In this document: piece after piece, positions 1 through 6,575 of the stretch | Position numbering within the stretch: position 1 is the stretch's first letter | Layout of the letters: the number at the start of each line of letters is the position of its first letter | Source of the DNA: Trueperaceae bacterium | GTDB lineage: Bacteria > Deinococcota > Deinococci > Deinococcales > Trueperaceae | NCBI GenBank assembly: GCA_024636105.1 | Contig: JAGXHO010000117.1 | Coordinates: forward strand, 1 to 7,098 | Reading direction: 5' to 3' | Length of the DNA stretch: 7,098 nt | Program-made: the position numbers and the translations under genes | The notes under the pieces: generated by a model | Told to the model about the DNA's origin: nothing | The model's database searches: none | What the model saw: only the letters and a program-made list of their open reading frames with translations

Positions 1-8
1 CCCCGGTC

Positions 9-1130
9 GTGACCCGTCGCCGCGGACCCCGCCGGGTCCGCGCGCCGCTCGCCCCCACGGCCCGCAAGGCGGGGCTCGAGCCCGGCGCGCTCGTCTACAC
101 CGGCATCGAGCGCGATCACGAAGTCAAGGCCCACGTGACCGTCTACGACGCCGACGGGTTCGACGAACGCCTCGACGCCCCCCTGGCGGTGGCGCTCGCC
201 GCGATCGAGGCGACCGCGCTGCAGCCCGCCGGCCGCGTCACCTGGGTGGACGTCGGGGGCGTGCACGATCTGGACGCCCTGCGCGCGATCGGGTCCGCCC
301 TCGGGCTGCACCCGCTGACGCTCGAGGACCTGGCGCACGTCAGCCAGCGCCCCAAGGCGGAGGACTTCGACGGCTACCTCTACGTGGCGGCCCGCACGCT
401 CGCCGTCGCCCCGGCCGTGGACGGCGTGGCGCCGGCGCTGCGCGACGAGCAGGTCTCGATCGTCGTGCGCGGCGCGCTGGTGGTCACGTTCCAGGAACGC
501 CCGAGCGAACGCTTCGAGTCCGTGCGCGAGCGCGTGCGCCGGGGCCATGGCCGGCTGCGCTCCGGCGGTGCCGGCTACCTCCTGTACGCCCTGCTCGACG
601 GCGTCATCGACCAGGGGTTCGTCGCGCTCGAGGCCCTCTCGGACGAGCTCGAACGGCTCGAGGACCGGGTGTTCGACGCCTCGAACCCCAAGGTGCTCGA
701 GCAGCTGGTGCAGCTCAAGCGCGAGCTCGCGCACCTGCGGCGGGTCGCGTCGCCGACCCGCGAACTGCTCGCGACGCTGCGCCGCGACGCCCCGGCCGAG
801 CTCGGCGCGGACGTCCTCACCGACCTGCGCGACGTCTACGACCACGCGGCGCACGTGCTCGACGCGACCGACGTGCTGCGCGAGATCGCGAGCAGCCTGC
901 AGGAGACCTACGCCGCGAGCGTCGCGAACCGCACGAACGAGGTCGTGCGGGTGCTGACGGTGTTCACCGCGGTGTTCATGCCGATCACCTTCATCGCCGC
1001 CGTGTACGGGATGAACTTCTGGAACATGCCCGAGATCGCCTGGCGCTGGGGCTACGCATCGGTCTGGGGGCTGATGGTCGCCGTGACCGCCGGCATGCTT
1101 ATCTGGATGCGGCGCCGCCGCTTCGTCTGA
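9..1130 (+). CDS. corA: CorA-family magnesium/cobalt transporter
   Basis: Probable CorA channel for uptake of Mg2+ (and Co2+/Ni2+) across the inner membrane; the family works as a homopentamer. The 373-residue product has the expected order: an N-terminal cytoplasmic alpha/beta domain (about residues 25-190, including HPLTLEDL at 101-108 and a typical VTFQE at 159-163), a long charged helix (about 195-310), then two C-terminal membrane helices at about 316-334 and 350-366. The family signature YGMN is present (GMN at 334-336), followed by FWNMPE in the short outer loop, and the protein ends in a basic cytoplasmic tail (RRRRFV). The GTG start at position 9 gives a basic leader (MTRRRGPRR). No stop is visible in the eight upstream bases, so the true start could lie outside the window or slightly inside this frame. 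Its ligand-binding loop is normal for the family; exact ion preference cannot be read from sequence. Confidence 0.93.
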   Translation: MTRRRGPRRVRAPLAPTARKAGLEPGALVYTGIERDHEVKAHVTVYDADGFDERLDAPLAVALAAIEATALQPAGRVTWVDVGGVHDLDALRAIGSALGLHPLTLEDLAHVSQRPKAEDFDGYLYVAARTLAVAPAVDGVAPALRDEQVSIVVRGALVVTFQERPSERFESVRERVRRGHGRLRSGGAGYLLYALLDGVIDQGFVALEALSDELERLEDRVFDASNPKVLEQLVQLKRELAHLRRVASPTRELLATLRRDAPAELGADVLTDLRDVYDHAAHVLDATDVLREIASSLQETYAASVANRTNEVVRVLTVFTAVFMPITFIAAVYGMNFWNMPEIAWRWGYASVWGLMVAVTAGMLIWMRRRRFV

Positions 1131-1157
1131 CGCGCCACGACCGCAGCCCCGTGACCT

Positions 1158-1163
1158 GGAGGT
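1158..1163 (+). promoter_or_regulatory. Shine-Dalgarno sequence fixing the start of the DinB-like gene
   Basis: GGAGGT lies five bases before the GTG at 1169 and is a near-perfect match to the 16S rRNA anti-Shine-Dalgarno. It supports the start at 1169 over the upstream in-frame GTG at 1151. The site sits in a short inverted repeat (GACC-TGGA-GGTC, 1153-1164), too small to call a regulatory hairpin with confidence. Confidence 0.8.
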
Positions 1164-1168
1164 CCACC

Positions 1169-1651
1169 GTGCCCGCCCCGATCACCACCGCGACCGACGG
1201 CCTGCGCCACGTGCTGGTCACCCTCGCCGACCGCCTCGAGCACGCGGTGGGCGACGCCCCGGCGGGCTTCGCCGCGTTCGACGCCGGCTCCGGGGTCCGC
1301 ACCCCGCTGGCACTGGTGCGCCACATGCGGCGCCTGATGCGGTTCGCCGCGGCGCAGTGGGTGGGCTCCGAGGTCGCCGAGGCGGAGCCGCTCGACTGGT
1401 GCCACGAGCTCGAGGGCTGGAGCGCCGACCTGCGGGCCTTGGACGCGCTGCTGCGCGCCCAACCGCAGCCCTCGGGTCCGGTCGGCGCCCATCAGGTGCT
1501 GCAAGGACCGCTCGTCGACGCGGCCACCCACGTCGGGCAGCTGGTGATGCTGCGCCGGATGGCCGGCGCGCCGGTGGCGCGGCGCGCGTACTGGCAGGTC
1601 GCGATGGCGGAACTGGACGTAGACGGCCCGGCGGGGGGCGCGGCTCAGTAG
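1169..1651 (+). CDS. DinB/YfiT-like four-helix putative metal-binding protein
   Basis: A 160-residue protein of the DinB-like superfamily, a four-helix bundle fold that often binds a divalent metal and includes thiol-dependent transferases; no specific reaction can be assigned. Features seen: a first helix ending near residue 25 (LADRLEHAV), [13 protein letters not shown] with His52 at the usual first metal-ligand position, and the late helix [24 protein letters not shown] with His121. The family usually has HxxxH in that late helix; here the first position is Asp117, so the putative triad would be His/Asp/His. The C-terminal AGAPV...YW...MAELD matches the usual end of these proteins. The start at 1169 is chosen from the strong Shine-Dalgarno. 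It lies 38 bases after corA on the same strand and may be cotranscribed with it. Its stop codon overlaps the 3' end of convergent hisG by seven bases. Confidence 0.72.
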   Translation: MPAPITTATDGLRHVLVTLADRLEHAVGDAPAGFAAFDAGSGVRTPLALVRHMRRLMRFAAAQWVGSEVAEAEPLDWCHELEGWSADLRALDALLRAQPQPSGPVGAHQVLQGPLVDAATHVGQLVMLRRMAGAPVARRAYWQVAMAELDVDGPAGGAAQ

Positions 1652-2268
1652 GCGTCCGGCAGCGTCCGCAGCGCCTCGATCAGCGCACGGAGCGAGTCCC
1701 CTTTGAGCTTGAGCGACGCCCGGTTCACGACGAACCGCGCGGTCGATCGCAGCAGCACGTCGACCTCCTCGAGGTCGTTCGCGGCGAGCGTGGCGCCGGT
1801 CTGCACGACGTCGACCACGGCGTCGGCGAGGCCGGTCAGGCACGCGAGCTCGACGTTGCCGCTCAGCTTGACCACCTCGGCGCCGCTGCCGACGCGCCGC
1901 AGGTAGGCGGCGGTCAGGCGCGGGTATTTGCTGGCCACGCGAAGGGCGGTGCCGCGGGCGCCGCGGGGTCGGATCAGGGACAAGCGGCACGCGGCGAAGC
2001 CGAGGTCGACCGGTTCGACGAGCCGGGCGCCCGCCTCGAGGAGGACGTCCTTGCCGACCACCCCGGCGTCGGCGACCCCCAGCTCCACGTACGTGGGGAC
2101 GTCGGCGTTGCGCATCTCGATCACGACCGCGTCGCCCGCGTCGTAGCGCAGGGCGCGGTCGCCGACGCCGTCGGCAAGCGTCAAGCCGGCCGCTCGGAAG
2201 GCCGCCAGGCTCTCGTCCTTCACGCGCCCCTTGGGCAGCGCCAGCACCAGCTTGCCGGGTGCGCTCAC
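1645..2268 (-). CDS. hisG: ATP phosphoribosyltransferase, short-form catalytic subunit
   Basis: HisG catalyses the first and feedback-controlled step of histidine synthesis, joining ATP and PRPP to give phosphoribosyl-ATP. At 207 residues it is the short form, which lacks the C-terminal histidine-binding domain and needs HisZ for activity and control. Visible motifs: LPKGR (11-15), [11 protein letters not shown] (64-74), VASKYPRL (111-118) and the PRPP-binding stretch DVVQTGATL (153-161) followed by NDLEEVDVL and the end of the fold ([12 protein letters not shown]). The GTG start shares bases with the TGA stop of hisZ (GTGA), with a G-rich GGGGGTGAGG just upstream that could act as a ribosome site. 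It is the last gene of the unit seen here. Its 3' end overlaps the convergent DinB-like gene, so no room is left for a terminator between them. Confidence 0.96.
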   Translation of the reverse strand: MSAPGKLVLALPKGRVKDESLAAFRAAGLTLADGVGDRALRYDAGDAVVIEMRNADVPTYVELGVADAGVVGKDVLLEAGARLVEPVDLGFAACRLSLIRPRGARGTALRVASKYPRLTAAYLRRVGSGAEVVKLSGNVELACLTGLADAVVDVVQTGATLAANDLEEVDVLLRSTARFVVNRASLKLKGDSLRALIEALRTLPDAY

Positions 2269-3458
2269 GCCTCACCCCCGGCGGCGAGCAGCGCCTCGAG
2301 CCGGTCGCGCTCGCCCGTCTCCGCCACGACCGCCTCGAGCCGGCCGTCGACGAGCAGGTACGGGACGCGGCGCTCGCGCGCTTCCTCCAGCGCACCGGCG
2401 CGGTCCGCGTGCAGCGCCCGCACCACCCGGACGCCACCGCCGCGCAGCCGCCGCGCGCCGGCGTCGTCGATCGACAGCACCCGCGGCGGCGGCTCGAGCA
2501 GCGGACCGGTGCTCGCCATCGCACGGAGCAGGCGTTCGACGCCGATCGAGAAGCCGGCGGCGGCGGGCAGCAGCGCGCCGTCGTAGCGACCCCCGCCCAG
2601 GAGCGGTTGGCCGAAGTCGGGGGTGTACGCGCGGAAGGTGACGCCGGTGTAGTAGGCGAGCCGCCGCGCCATCGCCAGGTCGAGCGCCAGGTCGCTGGCG
2701 TCCTCGAACTCGGCGAGCACGCCCTCGAGCCGATCGAGCTCACGCTGCGCCTCGGGCCAGGGCGCCACCGAGCGCGCGCGGTCCAGCACCTCGCGGCCAC
2801 CGTAGAGGTCGGGGACGTGCAGGAGCGCGGCCGCCGGGGAGCCCTCCGCGAGGTCGAGGCGCGCGCGCCCGAGCAGATCGCGCAGGTCGCTGCGGTCCTT
2901 GCGATCGATCGCGTCGGCGACCGCATCGCGGTCGGCCCGCGGGACGCCGGCGACGTCGAACAGCGCCCGCACGAAGCCCGGGTTCCCAACTTCGAGCACT
3001 GGGCGCAACCCCACTGCGCGCACCGAGGCGCGCGCCAAGTGCAGCACCTCGGCGTCGGCGCGCGCGTTCGACACGCCGATCAGTTCGAGACCCACCTGGG
3101 TGAACTCGCGGGTGCGCGCCAACTCCGGGTCGATCGCGTGCCAGACGGTGCCGGCGTAACAGAAGCGCAGTGGGCGGCGGGCGCCGCCGGCGATGGACGG
3201 GTGGTGGCTGCGCACCAGCTGCGCCAACGCGGGGGTGAAGTCGCTCCGCAGCGCGAGGACCCCGCTGTCGCGGTCGGCGAGCTTGAACGACTGGGCGGCC
3301 CGCGGGTGGGACGGGTCGTAGCGCTCGAGCGCCGGCACCTCCACCAGGTCGTAGCCCCAGCTGCGGTACAGCGCGCGCAGGGTGTCGACGACCTCGACGC
3401 GCCGCGCAGCGTCGTCGGGCAGCACGAAGCGGGTGCCGTCCGGGACCTGGATGCTCAA
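2265..3458 (-). CDS. hisZ: ATP phosphoribosyltransferase regulatory subunit
   Basis: HisZ is a histidyl-tRNA synthetase paralogue without aminoacylation activity; it forms a hetero-octamer with short HisG, activating it and carrying histidine feedback. The 397-residue product keeps the class II synthetase core: the [10 protein letters not shown] start, [11 protein letters not shown] (72-82), motif 2 [13 protein letters not shown] (95-107), [12 protein letters not shown] (117-128), [12 protein letters not shown] (264-275, where HisRS normally has RGLDYYT), GGGRYDG (288-294) and motif 3 GFSIGVERL (302-310). A C-terminal extension of about 75 residues ([13 protein letters not shown]... to the end) looks like a degenerate anticodon-binding-type domain. 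The start is a TTG at 3458-3456 that overlaps the stop of the upstream membrane-protein gene (TTGA); there is no ATG or GTG nearby that would keep the conserved N-terminus. The open frame continues far upstream but only as a shadow of the neighbouring genes. A true HisRS is unlikely because of the altered RGLDYY motif and the adjacent short hisG. Confidence 0.93.
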   Translation of the reverse strand: MSIQVPDGTRFVLPDDAARRVEVVDTLRALYRSWGYDLVEVPALERYDPSHPRAAQSFKLADRDSGVLALRSDFTPALAQLVRSHHPSIAGGARRPLRFCYAGTVWHAIDPELARTREFTQVGLELIGVSNARADAEVLHLARASVRAVGLRPVLEVGNPGFVRALFDVAGVPRADRDAVADAIDRKDRSDLRDLLGRARLDLAEGSPAAALLHVPDLYGGREVLDRARSVAPWPEAQRELDRLEGVLAEFEDASDLALDLAMARRLAYYTGVTFRAYTPDFGQPLLGGGRYDGALLPAAAGFSIGVERLLRAMASTGPLLEPPPRVLSIDDAGARRLRGGGVRVVRALHADRAGALEEARERRVPYLLVDGRLEAVVAETGERDRLEALLAAGGEA

Positions 3459-4003
3459 GGGCGCTCGGTCCCGCCGTTGGGTCTCGACGGGACGCCGTTG
3501 GGCTTGGGCGCGGCACCCTTGCTGCTCGCGAGGCCGGCTTCGGACGGCGGCGCGGCCATCCGCGCCGCTTCCGCCCGGCGTCTGGCCGCGGCCACCTCGC
3601 GGCGCGTGCGCAGCTCGTCGCCGCTCGGCGGCGTCTCGTAGCTCGCCCACACGAGCACCGCCGCGACCGCGACCTGCACGAGGAGCAGACCGAGGGTGAA
3701 CGGCCCGAGCACCCCGTCGATCACCAGGCTCGCCACGCGGCCGGCCGCGGCACCGGCCCACAGGATGCCGGCCACGCGCACGACCGAGCCGGGGCGCGGC
3801 CGCAGCGGGATGGCCCAGAGCAGCAGCGCCGCCATGGTGACGTGCAGGGCACCATAGGTGGCGCGCACCTCGGAGACCGCTCGGGGCGTCGCGAGCTCGA
3901 AGCCGAGCAGGCGGGCGGCCAGCCAGGGATTGAGGAGGCTGAGGAGGCCGAGGACCAACACGACCCCGGCGGCGGCGTACGCGAGCTGCGTTCGGGTCGT
4001 CAT
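3455..4003 (-). CDS. DUF4345-like four-helix membrane protein
   Basis: A 182-residue integral membrane protein of unknown function. Four hydrophobic helices are visible at about residues 8-25, 48-66, 73-95 and 101-120. The stretch SEVRATYGALHVTMAALLLWA (44-64) and the following AGILWAGAAAGRVASLVIDG (78-97) resemble the DUF4345 family; this is by eye and the family name is moderately certain. A hydrophilic tail follows (about 121-182) with a basic, Ala/Arg-rich helix (RTRREVAAARRRAEAARMA) and a short repeat around two PNG triplets (PNGVPSR, PNGGTER; 21-base period near 3472-3502). The ATG start overlaps the proB stop (ATGA) and the stop overlaps the hisZ start (TTGA), so it is embedded in an amino-acid biosynthesis unit. 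Nothing in the sequence shows a link to proline or histidine metabolism; a role in transport or a simple passenger gene are both possible. Confidence 0.78.
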   Translation of the reverse strand: MTTRTQLAYAAAGVVLVLGLLSLLNPWLAARLLGFELATPRAVSEVRATYGALHVTMAALLLWAIPLRPRPGSVVRVAGILWAGAAAGRVASLVIDGVLGPFTLGLLLVQVAVAAVLVWASYETPPSGDELRTRREVAAARRRAEAARMAAPPSEAGLASSKGAAPKPNGVPSRPNGGTERP

Positions 4004-5130
4004 CGTGGCGGCATGCTACCAGAGGGGTCGAGCCACACGAGGTTGTCGCGGTGCACGACCTCGTCGAAGTCCTTCGCGCCGAGCACGTCGGCGATCGACG
4101 ACGTGTGCTTGCCGCGGATGCGGTCGACGGCGTCGCGGGCGTAGTTGACGAGCCCGCGCGCGACGACCGTCCCTGCGTGCACCACCTCGACCGCGTCGCC
4201 GAAGGCGAAGGGTCCGGTCGCCCCGACCACCCCGGAGGGGAGCAAGCTGCGCCCCTGAGCGAGGGCGCGGCGCGCGCCTTCATCGACCTCGAGCCGGCCA
4301 CGGACCGGCTGCTCCGCGATCCACGCCTTGCGCGCCGACGTAGCGCGCCTCGCCAGGAAGCGGGTGCCCCGGACCTCGCCGCGCGCCAGCGCCTCGAGCC
4401 CCGCGCCCCCGCCGCCGATCACGTACGTCTCGATGCCGGCGCGAGTGGCGATCCGCGCGGCGCGCAGCTTGGTGACCATCCCGCCCGTGCCGCGGCCCGA
4501 ACCGCCGTCGCCGACGTCGGCCGCCAGCGCGTCGAGGTCGGCGACCACCTCGAGGCGGCGCGCGCTCGGGTGGTGGCGGGGGTCGCGGTCGTGCAAGCCG
4601 TCGACGTCGGTGAGCACGACGAGCAGGTCGGCGTCGACCAGGTACGCCACCCAGGCCGAGAGGGTGTCGTTGTCGCCCAGCTTCAGCTCCGCCGTGGCGA
4701 CGCTGTCGTTCTCGTTCACCACCGGCACCACGCCCAGACGCAGCAGCGCCTCGAGCGCGTTCTTGGCGTTGACGTAGCGCTCGCGGTCCTGGACGTCGCC
4801 GGCGCTGAGGAGCAGCTGCGCGACCGGCTTCGGCGCCAGCGCCCGCTCCCAATCGAGCATCAGCAGCGCCTGCCCCACCGCAGCGGCGGCCTGCTTCTCG
4901 GGGAGCGTCAGCGGCGGCGTCAACCCCAGCCGCGCGCGACCGGCCGCGCCAGCCCCCGAGGACACCAACACGACCTGCGCCCCGAGCTGCGCGCCCAGGA
5001 CCTGCGCGCCGCGCGCGATCGCCCACATCGCCGGCGGGTGAATCCGGCCGGCGTCGTCGGTGAGCGAACTCGTGCCGACCTTGACGACGATGCGGCGCGC
5101 GCGGGTGGGGAGCGGGGGGGCGGCGGACAC
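4000..5130 (-). CDS. proB: Glutamate 5-kinase with C-terminal PUA domain
   Basis: ProB phosphorylates L-glutamate with ATP to give glutamyl-5-phosphate, the first and proline-inhibited step of proline synthesis, in the cytoplasm. The 376-residue protein has the full two-domain architecture. The amino-acid kinase domain (about 12-260) carries KVGTSSL (17-23), VSSGAGAAG (56-64; most family members have Ile or Val where the second Gly stands), NENDSV (139-144), GDNDTLSA (152-159), TDVDGL (174-179) and GTGGMVTKL (215-222). The PUA domain (about 275-365) includes GRSLLPSGVVGATGPFAFGDAVEV. The GTG start at 5130 gives a leader of about 12 residues before the conserved core. No Shine-Dalgarno precedes it, but a -10-like box sits seven bases upstream, suggesting a leaderless message. 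It is the first gene of a unit with the DUF4345-like gene, hisZ and hisG, and is divergent from asd. proA, its usual partner, is not adjacent. Confidence 0.96.
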   Translation of the reverse strand: MSAAPPLPTRARRIVVKVGTSSLTDDAGRIHPPAMWAIARGAQVLGAQLGAQVVLVSSGAGAAGRARLGLTPPLTLPEKQAAAAVGQALLMLDWERALAPKPVAQLLLSAGDVQDRERYVNAKNALEALLRLGVVPVVNENDSVATAELKLGDNDTLSAWVAYLVDADLLVVLTDVDGLHDRDPRHHPSARRLEVVADLDALAADVGDGGSGRGTGGMVTKLRAARIATRAGIETYVIGGGGAGLEALARGEVRGTRFLARRATSARKAWIAEQPVRGRLEVDEGARRALAQGRSLLPSGVVGATGPFAFGDAVEVVHAGTVVARGLVNYARDAVDRIRGKHTSSIADVLGAKDFDEVVHRDNLVWLDPSGSMPPR

Positions 5131-5137
5131 GGCGCCG

Positions 5138-5143
5138 AGTCTA
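5138..5143 (-). promoter_or_regulatory. Putative -10 box of a leaderless proB promoter
   Basis: On the minus strand, TAGACT (TANNNT pattern) ends seven bases before the proB GTG, placing the expected transcription start at or next to the start codon. No Shine-Dalgarno sequence lies in those seven bases and no good -35 is seen. This matches the leaderless promoter layout known from Deinococcota and Actinobacteria. Prediction from sequence only. Confidence 0.5.
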
Positions 5144-5161
5144 CGTGTCCTCGAGACCCCG

Positions 5162-5170
5162 TGCTAGGCT
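5162..5170 (+). promoter_or_regulatory. Putative extended -10 of a leaderless asd promoter
   Basis: TGCTAGGCT reads as an extended -10 (TGN followed by TAGGCT, 5165-5170). The ATG of asd begins eight bases after the hexamer, so the transcript is expected to start at or within one or two bases of the ATG. The spacer CGGCGGCC is not a purine-rich ribosome site. It is the mirror image of the proB box in the same 48-base intergenic region. Confidence 0.5.
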
Positions 5171-5178
5171 CGGCGGCC

Positions 5179-6180
5179 ATGCGCGTCGCCATCGTGGGTG
5201 CCACCGGAGCCGTCGGCCAGGAGTTCCTCGACCTGCTCGCCCGACGCGGCGTGGCCGGCCGAGCGGTGCCGCCGGCGGCGCTGCGCCTGTACGCGTCGCC
5301 GCGCTCGGCCGGCCGCAGGGTGGCCTACGCCGGCGGCGAGCTGACGGTCGAGGCGCTCCCCGAGGACGGCGACCTTCAGGTCGATGTCGCGTTCTCCTCC
5401 GCCGGGGGTTCGGTCTCGAAGGCGCACGCGTGGGCGTGGGCGGCGCACGGTGCGGTGGTCGTCGACAACACGAGCGCCTGGCGGCTCGACCCGCGGGTGC
5501 CACTGGTGGTGCCCGAGGTCAACCCCGACGCGGTGCGCGCGCACCAGGGCGTGATCGCCAACCCCAACTGCTCGACCATCCTCGCGCTCGTGGCGCTCGC
5601 CCCGCTCGACCGCGCTTTCGGGCTCACGCGCGCGACCGTCGCGACCTACCAGGCGGTGTCGGGCGCCGGTCAGGCGGGCATCGAGGAGTTGCTCGGCCAG
5701 ACCCGCGCGGTCTTGGACGGCGCGGCGCCCGCGCCCGCCAAGTTCCCGCACCCTATCGCCTTCAACCTGTTCAGCCACGACTCCGAGGTCGGCACCGACG
5801 GCTACAACCTGGAGGAGCGCAAGCTGCTGCTGGAGTCGCGCAAGATCCTCGGCCGCCCCGACCTGGCGCTGTCGGCCACGTGCGTTCGGGTGCCGGTGGT
5901 GCGCGCCCACGCCGAGGCGATCCATGCCGAGTTCGCCCGCGCGGTGACCGTCGGCGAGGCGCGCGCCGTGCTCGCGGCGGCCGCCGGCGTGCGCCTGGTG
6001 GACGACCCGGCCGCCAACCGCTTCCCCATGCCCCTCGAGGCGAGCGGCCAGGACGACGTGCTCGTCGGACGCTTGCGCGCCGACGCCAGCCGCCCGGGCG
6101 CGCTGGCGCTGTTCCTGGCCGGCGACCAGGTGCGCAAGGGGGCCGCGCTCAACGCGGTCCAGATCGCCGACCTGCTCTAG
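5179..6180 (+). CDS. asd: Aspartate-semialdehyde dehydrogenase
   Basis: Asd reduces aspartyl-4-phosphate to aspartate-4-semialdehyde with NADPH, the branch step to lysine/diaminopimelate, threonine and methionine. The 333-residue cytoplasmic protein shows the N-terminal nucleotide-binding loop VGATGAVGQEFLDLL (6-20), LYASPRSAGR (37-46), FSSAGGSVS (72-80), DNTSAWRLD (96-104), VPEVNPD (111-117), the active-site NPNCST with catalytic Cys131, TYQAVSGAG with Gln158, AFNLFSHDSEVGTDGYNLEERKL (194-215, resembling the plant/cyanobacterial style of this loop), RVPVVRAHAEAI with His244 as the expected acid/base residue (the common Ser after this His is Ala245), and GDQVRKGAALNAVQIA near the end. The ATG at 5179 is preferred over longer in-frame extensions because it starts exactly at the nucleotide-binding strand. 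It is divergent from proB and probably expressed from a leaderless promoter. No clear terminator follows. Confidence 0.97.
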   Translation: MRVAIVGATGAVGQEFLDLLARRGVAGRAVPPAALRLYASPRSAGRRVAYAGGELTVEALPEDGDLQVDVAFSSAGGSVSKAHAWAWAAHGAVVVDNTSAWRLDPRVPLVVPEVNPDAVRAHQGVIANPNCSTILALVALAPLDRAFGLTRATVATYQAVSGAGQAGIEELLGQTRAVLDGAAPAPAKFPHPIAFNLFSHDSEVGTDGYNLEERKLLLESRKILGRPDLALSATCVRVPVVRAHAEAIHAEFARAVTVGEARAVLAAAAGVRLVDDPAANRFPMPLEASGQDDVLVGRLRADASRPGALALFLAGDQVRKGAALNAVQIADLL

Positions 6181-6197
6181 CGCCCGAGGATCGATCC

Positions 6198-6308
6198 GGC
6201 GACTAGGGTGCGTCCACACTACGTGCGGTAGGACGTGCTGTGCAGCTCACCCGCGAGCAGTTCGCCCTGATCGAGCACCTCCTCCCCGTCCAGCGCGGCA
6301 ACGTGCGC
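6198..6308 (+). mobile_element. Probable remnant of an IS5-family element (left end)
   Basis: The segment covers the transposase fragment and the roughly 40 bases before it, where the left terminal inverted repeat of the element would be expected. The left boundary is an estimate between the asd stop (6180) and the fragment start. I could not find a matching right-end inverted repeat or target-site duplication within the window, so the element is broken and its limits are uncertain. Confidence 0.4.
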
Positions 6309-6410
6309 CAGCGGCCGTACTCGGCGGGTAGGCAACGGCGGAAGCGGATTCGCTCGGAAGTAGATCTGCTCTTTCGGATGCCTTCGACGCTTGCTACCGT
6401 TGAATCATGA
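6240..6410 (+). pseudogene. Truncated IS5-type transposase N-terminus
   Basis: A short frame starting at GTG 6240, with AGGA six bases upstream, encodes 56 residues. The first about 23 (MQLTREQFALIEHLLPVQRGNVR) match the pattern of the N-terminal domain of IS5-family transposases, LTxEQ..LIE.LLP..RGN. Directly after QRGNVR, at about base 6308, the family resemblance stops: the rest (QRPYSAGRQRRKR... to the TGA) is basic and unrelated, and no DDE catalytic domain follows. This looks like the left end of an insertion sequence whose body has been lost. The family assignment is from memory of the motif; the short match makes it good but not certain. The downstream residues are probably not a functional protein. 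Confidence 0.65.
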
Positions 6411-6559
6411 AGTGGCGGGGGTCGAGGAGTCGCGTTTCAGGTCGAACCATGTGGCCCCGCGGCCGTCGTGGTTGACCCGTCTCGAGGATCGCCGCCGCCC
6501 AACGTACGGTTCGGGGCTTGGCTGGATCGTGCGGTCGGGAGCACCGGCCTGAGGCTCGC
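6309..6559. other. Non-coding spacer with a lower-GC patch
   Basis: Between the end of recognisable transposase sequence and the promoter of the next gene there is no supported gene. About 6340-6420 is visibly less GC-rich than the rest of the window (for example GTAGATCTGCTCTTTCGGAT), which fits imported or decayed DNA beside the IS remnant. The frame of the downstream gene is open from 6411, with a possible GTG start at 6468, but no ribosome site supports that start. Confidence 0.5.
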
Positions 6560-6565
6560 TACGAT
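6560..6565 (+). promoter_or_regulatory. Putative -10 box before the membrane sensor gene
   Basis: TACGAT matches the TATAAT consensus at four of six bases and ends ten bases before the ATG at 6576. A transcript would begin about three bases before the ATG or at it, giving a leaderless or nearly leaderless message like those proposed for asd and proB. No -35 is evident. It supports the ATG at 6576 as the start. Confidence 0.4.
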
Positions 6566-6575
6566 CGGCCGCGCG

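Noticed and set aside
1052..2989. Long minus-strand open frame (645 codons) across corA, the DinB-like gene, hisG and hisZ
   Set aside because: Its translation is Arg/Ala/Pro-rich low-complexity sequence with no family motifs, and it is antisense or out of frame to recognised genes. Long empty frames are expected at this GC content.
2259..3641. Plus-strand open frame (460 codons) opposite hisZ
   Set aside because: It is a shadow of hisZ: no conserved motifs, no start signal, and the opposite strand carries clear HisZ motifs.
3459..4301. N-terminal extension of the hisZ frame, which stays open to 4301
   Set aside because: The added residues are compositionally biased shadow of the membrane-protein gene and proB. 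The HisZ homology begins right at the TTG at 3458.
6188..6197. Perfect 10-base palindrome GGATCGATCC just after asd
   Set aside because: Too short, with no loop and no T-run for a terminator. Such a palindrome can occur by chance, and nothing links it to an operator.
6411..6575. Readthrough fusion of the transposase fragment with the downstream sensor frame, since both are in the same frame separated by one TGA
   Set aside because: The intervening residues are low-complexity, and nothing suggests recoding at the TGA (no selenocysteine context). Same-frame position has a one-in-three chance.
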